6,105 bases of DNA from assembly GCA_030017395.1 (NCBI GenBank), contig JASEIZ010000132.1, forward strand, positions 1 to 6,105, read 5' to 3'. The stretch is from Desulfobacterales bacterium. GTDB taxonomy: Bacteria > Desulfobacterota > Desulfobacteria > Desulfobacterales > ETH-SRB1. Position numbers and translations under genes: made by a program. Below, in pieces: positions 1 to 4,529 of the stretch. Positions within the stretch are counted from its first letter, which is position 1, and every line of letters starts with the position of its first letter. Under the pieces are notes generated by a model, which searched no databases, was not told the DNA's origin, and worked only from the letters and a program-made list of their open reading frames with translations.

Positions 1-45
1 TACGAGTTCATCAATATTAATCATCCATTATCAAAAGAAGAATAG
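1..45 (+). CDS. possible 3' end of an upstream gene (partial)
   Basis: From the first base the frame is open for 14 codons (YEFININHPLSKEE) and ends at TAG 43-45, nine bases before the next start codon. The tight spacing suggests the tail of an upstream gene in one operon with the small protein at 55-228. The fragment is too short to assign to a family, and a chance open frame of this length is quite possible. The upstream sequence would settle it. Confidence 0.3.
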   Translation, partial: YEFININHPLSKEE

Positions 46-54
46 GGTTTACTA

Positions 55-228
55 ATGCAACAGCAATTTAAAAAAGATTATAGAGGCCAGATAAAAAAGA
101 AAAATAATACAGGTAGAAAATGCAAGATTTGCGGTAAGGACCCTTACCCAAATTATTTCTATTGCCCTGCCTGTCATCATAGAATCAGTCATCATGATGA
201 AAATGATAATATTATAAAAATAGTTTAG
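55..228 (+). CDS. 57-residue zinc-ribbon-like small protein
   Basis: The ATG at 55 opens a 57-residue frame ending at TAG 226-228. The first 22 residues are very basic and polar (rich in K, Q, N). The core has the pattern C23-x2-C26 ... C37-x2-C40-H41-H42, with CKICGK and YCPACHH as knuckles, followed by further histidines (H46, H47) and an acidic patch. Two CxxC knuckles 10 residues apart are typical of a zinc ribbon or rubredoxin-like knuckle, so zinc binding is likely. A nucleic-acid or protein-binding role is only inferred. A weak AGGG lies 7 bases before the ATG. The gene sits nine bases after a possible upstream ORF end, which suggests co-transcription. It is not a family I can name. 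The intact cysteine pairs in such a short frame are the main argument that it is real. Confidence 0.6.
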   Translation: MQQQFKKDYRGQIKKKNNTGRKCKICGKDPYPNYFYCPACHHRISHHDENDNIIKIV

Positions 229-301
229 GGTTTTATTTGTTTCATGGTTTTTTTAATACCCCTTCCACCATCCACTCGCGGTAAGTTAACTATACGAAAG
301 G

Positions 302-344
302 GAGGCATGATGGCGGGAAACGTAGTTTCCAACCATCATGCCTC
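302..344. terminator. strong hairpin between convergent genes, probable two-way terminator
   Basis: A perfect 12-bp inverted repeat (GAGGCATGATGG at 302-313, CCATCATGCCTC at 333-344) encloses a second perfect 6-bp stem (GGAAAC 316-321, GTTTCC 325-330) around a GTA loop. Only a 2x2 internal loop separates the two stems. It lies between two convergent genes, starting 73 bases after one stop and ending 15 bases beyond the other, where a bidirectional terminator is expected. Neither side has a tight run of T; on the plus side a GGTTTTT run starts about 10 bases later. A dispersed palindromic repeat is therefore an alternative. Confidence 0.5.
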
Positions 345-359
345 TAAATAAATTGGTTT

Positions 360-656
360 TTATTCTGCCGCCTTAACTTCATAGGAAGTAACAGTAATAA
401 TTTTCTCTCCCACATCACTTTCTTTAATTGTTCCAACTACTTTCACAAAATTACCAACATATTGAAGAACAACCTCATTGCCTTTATCGGTATCTGCCAC
501 TTCGTAAAGCTGTCCATCTTCAGTTACGATTTGATAGTTATCATTAACCTTGCCCGTGATGGTGACTTCTTCACTTAATACATTTGTGGAAAAAAACATC
601 GGGATTATTAAAAAAGTTATAACGCTAACTGCAAAAATCAACCTTTTTCTCTTCAT
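360..656 (-). CDS. small exported protein, possible OB-fold
   Basis: This 98-residue protein starts at ATG 656 with a textbook GGAGGT (663-668) six bases upstream. Residues 1-28 form a signal peptide: a basic MKRKR start, a hydrophobic core (LIFAVSVITFLIIPMFF) and a probable cut near VLS-EE. The mature part of about 70 residues is predicted all-beta: VTITGKV, YQIVTEDGQLYEV, FVKVVGTIKE, KIITVTSYEV. The pattern of a strand with TGKV, then a modified-value strand, then VKVVGTI and a final strand resembles small periplasmic OB-fold proteins, but there are no catalytic residues or cysteines to fix a function. It is the first gene behind a consensus sigma54 promoter and is divergent from a sigma54 activator gene, so it is probably that activator's target. 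The 5' leader would be about 60 bases. Export is well supported; the fold is an inference. Confidence 0.8.
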   Translation of the reverse strand: MKRKRLIFAVSVITFLIIPMFFSTNVLSEEVTITGKVNDNYQIVTEDGQLYEVADTDKGNEVVLQYVGNFVKVVGTIKESDVGEKIITVTSYEVKAAE

Positions 657-728
657 ACTATTACCTCCGTTATTTATAGTTATAATTAATGGTTATTTTG
701 AACGATATTTCAGAAAGTGTTTTTTAAA

Positions 729-744
729 AGCAACAATTGTGCCA
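729..744 (-). promoter_or_regulatory. sigma54 (RpoN) -24/-12 promoter of the exported-protein gene
   Basis: Read on the minus strand, the sequence is TGGCAC (744-739), five bases, then TTGCT (733-729) followed by TTT. The invariant GG and GC are exactly 10 bases apart, which matches the known consensus TGGCAC-N5-TTGCW. Transcription would start near 718, giving a leader of about 60 bases to the ATG at 656 with its strong ribosome site. The neighbouring divergent gene encodes a protein with the GAFTGA loop that contacts sigma54, which supports the call independently. Confidence 0.85.
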
Positions 745-810
745 TTTTGTTAAGATTCAAACAAACACAATTAAATTCATTGAAATTATTAGCAAATTAA
801 TTTTTCAAGA

Positions 811-839
811 TTGTTTACACTGGTTTTAGGCAATATAAT
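811..839 (+). promoter_or_regulatory. sigma70-type promoter of the NtrC-family regulator gene
   Basis: TTGTTT (811-816) and a perfect TATAAT (834-839) are separated by 17 bases, the optimal spacing. The predicted start is near 846, giving a leader of about 130 bases before the regulator's ATG at 979. The surrounding DNA is AT-rich, so chance -10 matches are common. The perfect hexamer and spacing make this the best candidate in the divergent region. Confidence 0.6.
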
Positions 840-841
840 TA

Positions 842-874
842 ATTTGTATAAGAACAAATAGTTCTGTTTTTTTT
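842..874. promoter_or_regulatory. overlapping palindromes at the regulator start site; candidate operator or enhancer
   Basis: ATTTGT (842-847) and ACAAAT (854-859) form a 6-6-6 inverted repeat. Overlapping it, AGAAC (851-855) and GTTCT (861-865) form a second one with a 5-base spacer. The pair covers the predicted +1 of the regulator's own promoter and is centred about 130-140 bases upstream of the predicted sigma54 start at 718, a usual distance for an activator's enhancer site. The second palindrome is followed by eight T (867-874), so in RNA it could also act as a weak attenuator. AT-rich DNA yields such repeats by chance, so this is a candidate only. Confidence 0.35.
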
Positions 875-978
875 ATTGAAGGAATCGGGCTTTTAGTGCA
901 ATATGTGAAAAAAGGGCTTGAGGTCTTTAAGCCAGGGAAATGAATATCTCTTTCTGTTGATACTACGCGGAGGTGTGA

Positions 979-2379
979 ATGAAAAGCATTCTAGTTGCTT
1001 CTAAAAATCAATCGGTCTGTGATGCAATCCAGGCCAGCTTGCAATCCGAATACAGGATCGATTCAGTATCCAGCAAGGATGGCTGTTTGGAGATGTTTCG
1101 GAAAAAGCGTTATGAATTCCTGTTTATAGATGTAGAAGTTCTTCGCGAGTCAATACTTAACAACTATAAGACGGCTTTACAACCGTTTTGGCATGCGCAT
1201 CCGACAGCTCAAATTATCGCCATGTCATCTCAGGAAATGATTAGAGAGGCTGTAATGGCCGTTAAGGCGGGAGCCAGCGATTACCTCACCTATCCCGTCA
1301 ATCAAGATGAAGTCAACTATATTGTTCAGAGCATCTACGAATCTGTTATTATGGAATCGGAACTCGATTATTTTCGAGACAGATTTTGGCAGGAGGATTC
1401 ACTTGAAATCGTGCGCACCAGAAGCCCCTTGATGAAAAGACTCTTTGATAAGGTGCGTTCAGTAGCGCCAACCAAAAGCACGGTTCTTTTGAGCGGTGAA
1501 ACAGGAACAGGAAAAGGTGTGCTGGCAAGACTGATTCATCAGCATAGCAACCGAAAGGACAGCACTTTCATAAGCGTTCATTGCGGAGCTATCCCTGATA
1601 CTCTTTTGGAAAGCGAGCTGTTCGGACACGAGAAAGGAGCCTTCACAGGGGCTGTCCGAAGAAAGCTGGGCAAGTTTGAGATCGCTCAGGGAGGCACGAT
1701 TTTCCTTGACGAAATCGGCACCATTACACCCTCTGCACAGATCAAGCTCTTGGAGATACTCCAGGATGGAACATTTAATCGCGTTGGCGGAGAAGGAACT
1801 ATCGAGGTCAGTGTGAGAGTGATTGCGGCCACAAATTCGGATTTAAAGAAAATGTGCGACGCCGGCCAATTCAGAAGAGACCTCTATTACCGATTAAATG
1901 TCTTTCCGCTCGAGATTCCGCCTCTTAGAGAAAGAATAGAGGACATCGCATATATCGTCGAGGTTGTTTTAAAAAGACTGAACAAATTTAATCTAAAGGA
2001 AATTCACGACGTTCATCCCCGTGTCATAGATGCTTTTGGAAAGTACTCATGGCCGGGAAACATCCGTGAGCTGGAAAATCTTATAGAGCGTGCCTACATA
2101 CTGGAATTTTCTCCGATATTAACGCCTGAAAGCTTCCCGGACGATCTTTTCGCGTCAAGTCCTTCGCCGGTACAGGTGAAACCTAACATTTCTCTCGGGC
2201 TGACAAAGGTGAGACGCACGGCCGTGGAACAGATGGAAAAACGCTATTTAAAGGAAATCTTAGCCGCAAATAATGGCCGAATAAAAGAAAGCGCCGAGAT
2301 CGCCGGAATCAGCCCCCGTCAATTAAATAAGTTGATGAAAAAACATGATATCAGAAAGGAGGAGTTCAAAACCTTGTAG
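979..2379 (+). CDS. NtrC-family sigma54-dependent activator with degenerate receiver domain
   Basis: This 466-residue activator has three parts. An N-terminal receiver-like domain spans about 1-125. A central AAA+ domain spans about 145-375, with Walker A GETGTGKG (173-180), the sigma54-contacting GAFTGA (220-225), Walker B IFLDE (241-245), sensor I AATNSDL (284-289), arginine-finger region RRDLYYRL (299-306) and sensor II WPGNIREL (358-365). A C-terminal Fis-type helix-turn-helix lies at about 425-456 (NNGRIKESAEIAGISPRQLNKLMKK). All ATPase motifs are intact, so it should remodel the sigma54 holoenzyme. The receiver keeps D51 but has S8 and K9 where the metal-binding acidic pair should be and Y105 where the conserved lysine should be. 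It may therefore work without phosphorylation or through another signal. The start at 979 has GGAGGT at 969-974. No partner kinase lies next to it. It is divergent from a gene with a sigma54 promoter, its likely target. Family assignment is very sure; the regulon is inferred. Confidence 0.95.
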   Translation: MKSILVASKNQSVCDAIQASLQSEYRIDSVSSKDGCLEMFRKKRYEFLFIDVEVLRESILNNYKTALQPFWHAHPTAQIIAMSSQEMIREAVMAVKAGASDYLTYPVNQDEVNYIVQSIYESVIMESELDYFRDRFWQEDSLEIVRTRSPLMKRLFDKVRSVAPTKSTVLLSGETGTGKGVLARLIHQHSNRKDSTFISVHCGAIPDTLLESELFGHEKGAFTGAVRRKLGKFEIAQGGTIFLDEIGTITPSAQIKLLEILQDGTFNRVGGEGTIEVSVRVIAATNSDLKKMCDAGQFRRDLYYRLNVFPLEIPPLRERIEDIAYIVEVVLKRLNKFNLKEIHDVHPRVIDAFGKYSWPGNIRELENLIERAYILEFSPILTPESFPDDLFASSPSPVQVKPNISLGLTKVRRTAVEQMEKRYLKEILAANNGRIKESAEIAGISPRQLNKLMKKHDIRKEEFKTL

Positions 2380-2407
2380 GCAATATTTGAAGAACCCTGT
2401 ATCAAGC

Positions 2408-2450
2408 TACGGAGAATGCGCTCGCTGTTGCGGTTATTAAATTCTCCGTA
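2408..2450. terminator. long-stem hairpin after the regulator gene, possible terminator
   Basis: TACGGAGAAT (2408-2417) and ATTCTCCGTA (2441-2450) are perfect 10-base inverted repeats around a 23-base spacer. The structure begins 28 bases after the regulator's stop at 2379, a reasonable place for a terminator. The following bases (ACATTTTAT) give only a short T run and the loop is large, so termination is plausible but not convincing. It could also be an operator for the short ORF starting at 2485. Confidence 0.4.
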
Positions 2451-2484
2451 ACATTTTATAAACAGCTTTTGAGATGAAATATAC

Positions 2485-2715
2485 ATGAAAAACACCAATG
2501 CTAAGCATTTCATAACAATTGTTTTCTTAACTCTTATTTTAGGGCTTTTATCCTCACCAGACAGAGGAACAGCTCAAGAAAAGGGAAAAGAAGCCTCAAA
2601 GAAAAAGATTGAATACACCGATCTTAAAATTTCAATTGAAAATGCGCTTAACACGGAGAAACTTTTTGTCGGCAAAAATCTTCACGCAGGCGTCAACCAC
2701 GTTCGGATCATATAA
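2485..2715 (+). pseudogene. signal-peptide ORF, probably truncated (76 residues)
   Basis: ATG 2485 opens a frame with a clear export signal: polar-basic MKNTNAKHF, hydrophobic ITIVFLTLILGLL, then a likely cut near GTAQ-EK at about residue 31. A lysine-rich stretch follows (EKGKEASKKKIEYTDLKIS). From about 2632 onward the codons lie exactly antisense to the last 84 bases of the HD-GYP gene, so the final 27 residues are probably not original protein. The ribosome site is weak (GAGATG about 9-12 bases upstream). The simplest reading is the 5' remnant of a gene for an exported protein whose rest was lost when the minus-strand kinase operon came to lie beside it. A real short gene overlapping its neighbour tail to tail is the alternative. 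No family is recognised. Confidence 0.4.
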
Positions 2716-4140
2716 AATGCCTTTGTTCTGTGAAATTTCCTCTAATGCCTTGTCAATACCAAGGGCTGGCCGGTAAGGTCGGTGAGAGGACATGGCCTCA
2801 ACCACATCAGCTACACTCAGAATCCTTGCTTCCAGGCAAATATCTTCACCCGAAACTCCATTGGGATATCCGGAACCATCCAGCCTTTCATGGTGTTGAA
2901 GCACAATTGCGGCAATCGGCCACGGAAACTTTATCTGTTTCAATATATCGCAACCTACCTGTGGATGAGTTTTAATTATCTCGAATTCGAACTTGCTCAA
3001 CCGCCCTGGCTTGCTGAGGATTTCAGAAGGTACATTTATCTTGCCGATATCATGTATGATTGCGGATATATGGATTTTTTTAATCGGTTCTTCTTGAAGG
3101 TTCATCTCTTCGGCAATGGCGCAGGCCAGTTCGGCTACCCGCTTCTGGTGACCGGCAGTATAGGGATCTCTCCGTTCTGCCGTTGCTGCCAGTGCGTGGA
3201 TTGCTCCCTCCAGGGCTTCCTGCAGTTTCTCATAACTTTGTTTCAGCGTTTCCTCTGTTTGTTTGCGCTCGGTGATGTCTACCACGATACCTCTCAAACC
3301 TATGATTTTGTTATCAGGCATCATAGGACGGGAATATACGATAACAGGAAATGAACTGCCGTTTTTCCTCTGTGCCATGTATTCAGAGCTGTATAACTTT
3401 TCTCCGCTCAATGCTTTCTGAATATTTTTTCCGGCTCTATCTCGATCTTCAGGAGCGATTATCTGAAGGACGGTTAAGCCTTTATCAAAATCCTCCTGTG
3501 TATAACCAAAAATATCAAATGCATTGCGGTTGACAAATATGAGCTTTCCTCTTTCATCCATTTCAAAAACCGTTTGCGGCAATAAATTAGCAAGCCTTCT
3601 GAACCTCTTTTCGGCCTTACGCAGTTTCTCCTCAGCCTGCTTCCGTTCAGCAATCTCTTTTTCAAGACTCAGCATTTTCTTTTCCAGTTTGTTCACCAGA
3701 CGCTCGCTGTAAAGCTTCAATATCTCTTTTTCCTCTATCGGAACATGCCTTCCGACCCCTGTCTTTCCATTCCCCGCATCTTTAATGACGGATCGTATGA
3801 TTTCCATGAGCTCATCCGGCTCAACAGGCTTCCGAATAAACCTGTCCGCTCTCATTTTCAGAGCAGCATCCTCATCTTTTCCATCCACGTATGTTGCTGT
3901 ATAAAAAATAAAGGGGATATCCTTTAGTTTCTCATCTCTTTTGCACTCACAGCAAAACCGAAATCCATCCATGACAGGCATTAGGATGTCGGAGATTATC
4001 ATATCAGGCAAGGATTTCCTTGCCATGCTCAGAGCCTCTTCCCCGTTGACGGCTGCTTTGATTGTGTGTCCTTCGGACTCAAGGGTTTTTCTAAGGATTA
4101 TCCTTGAATTTTCATCGTCATCAACTATTAAGATTTTCAT
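2632..4140 (-). CDS. response regulator REC-PAS-HD-GYP, predicted c-di-GMP phosphodiesterase
   Basis: A 502-residue cytoplasmic regulator. Residues 1-120 are a complete receiver: acidic residues D7-D9, phosphoacceptor D51 (SDILMPVMDG), T81 and K104 in RKPV. A coiled coil (about 140-182, ending AERKQAEEKLRKAE) leads into a PAS domain with C-terminal PAC (about 183-292, ending VVDITERKQ). A second short coil joins the HD-GYP domain (about 308-492). This has H331 (TAGHQKRV), H363-D364 with K367 (HDIGK), H392 (THP), H416-H417 (QHHERLDGSGYP) and D445 (SVADVVEAM). All metal ligands and the GYP signature of active c-di-GMP phosphodiesterases are present. I chose ATG 4140 because the receiver begins there with MKILIVDDD, AAGGAGAT stands upstream at 4149-4156, and the ATG overlaps the kinase-frame stop (ATGA). 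A frame open from 4173 adds only repeat-encoded residues. It is probably the partner of the upstream kinase. No terminator is obvious after the stop. Confidence 0.95.
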   Translation of the reverse strand: MKILIVDDDENSRIILRKTLESEGHTIKAAVNGEEALSMARKSLPDMIISDILMPVMDGFRFCCECKRDEKLKDIPFIFYTATYVDGKDEDAALKMRADRFIRKPVEPDELMEIIRSVIKDAGNGKTGVGRHVPIEEKEILKLYSERLVNKLEKKMLSLEKEIAERKQAEEKLRKAEKRFRRLANLLPQTVFEMDERGKLIFVNRNAFDIFGYTQEDFDKGLTVLQIIAPEDRDRAGKNIQKALSGEKLYSSEYMAQRKNGSSFPVIVYSRPMMPDNKIIGLRGIVVDITERKQTEETLKQSYEKLQEALEGAIHALAATAERRDPYTAGHQKRVAELACAIAEEMNLQEEPIKKIHISAIIHDIGKINVPSEILSKPGRLSKFEFEIIKTHPQVGCDILKQIKFPWPIAAIVLQHHERLDGSGYPNGVSGEDICLEARILSVADVVEAMSSHRPYRPALGIDKALEEISQNKGILYDPNVVDACVKIFADKKFLRVKRIFN

Positions 4141-4529
4141 CCCGTTATATCTCCTTTCCGTCCCCTCGTCCATTCGTCCATCGTCCTTCCTCTATCGTTC
4201 CTTCCTCCCTCCTCCATCGTCAAATCCTTTGGTATTCTAAGCGTGAATATGCTTCCCTCTCCATGCTTGCTTTCAACAGACACCGACCCCTTGAGCTGCT
4301 CTGTTACGATTTTTTTTGTAAGATGCAGCCCCAGTCCTGTGCCCGGAGTTTTGACTTTTAAGGGTGAATCCAGTCTGACAAAAGATTCAAATGCCCTGAG
4401 TATATCTTCTTCTTTTATACCTATTCCGGTATCAGCTACGCTGATAATGATGGACGAAGGATGATCGGTCGCTTCGCTCCCTGGTTCGACGATGGACGTC
4501 TCCTCGTCCTTTCGTCCCTCGTCCTCTCG
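4137..4529 (-). pseudogene. out-of-frame C-terminal half of the histidine kinase ATPase domain
   Basis: In the frame one base back (-1) from the kinase reading frame, an open stretch of 130 codons runs from just after TGA 4530-4532 to TGA 4137-4139. It contains the missing half of the HATPase domain: SIIISVADTGIGI (G1 box), FESFVRLDS (F-box region), GTGLGLHLTKKIV (G2 box) and GSVSVESKHGEGSIFTLRIP (last strands). A repeat-coded tail follows. There is no start codon ahead of the G1 box and no ribosome site, so it is not a gene on its own. It belongs to the upstream kinase. Its stop overlaps the regulator's ATG by four bases, as expected of an ancestral translationally coupled kinase-regulator pair. 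Apart from the frame change nothing in it looks decayed. Confidence 0.85.
4157..4222 (-). repeat. irregular GACGA-type purine-rich repeat array at kinase/regulator junction
   Basis: On the minus strand this stretch consists of 7- to 11-base units built on GACGA or GAGGA, such as GACGATG, GACGAATG, GACGAGGG and GACGGAAAG. It lies just upstream of the regulator's ribosome site and start. In the frame that carries the kinase's G1 and G2 boxes it encodes a charged tail (TMEEGGRNDRGRTMDEW and on) after the natural end of the ATPase domain at TLRIPKDL. The units match those of the array inside the kinase gene at 4449-4531, so both are probably one repeat family. Confidence 0.7.

Noticed and set aside
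940..960. Six-codon upstream ORF (MNISFC) in the activator leader
   Set aside because: The AGGGA before its ATG is too close to serve as a ribosome site, and there is no run of regulatory codons.
2319..2513. Minus-strand 64-codon ORF over the end of the activator gene
   Set aside because: It is antisense to the conserved helix-turn-helix codons, crosses the hairpin at 2408-2450, has no ribosome site and shows no recognisable domain.
2730..3354. Plus-strand open frames across the HD-GYP and PAS codons
   Set aside because: They are mirror frames of a gene with fully conserved domains, rich in rare Cys/His/Trp runs, and lack ribosome sites.
4138..4173. Upstream ATG at 4173 as the start of the HD-GYP regulator
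   Set aside because: The added 11 residues are encoded by the repeat and the ribosome site. The receiver fold starts at M (4140) with MKILIVDDD, where AAGGAGAT and the ATGA overlap also point.
4482..4495. GGTTCGA in the middle of the insertion, resembling a tRNA T-loop
   Set aside because: No acceptor stem, anticodon arm or D arm can be drawn around it.
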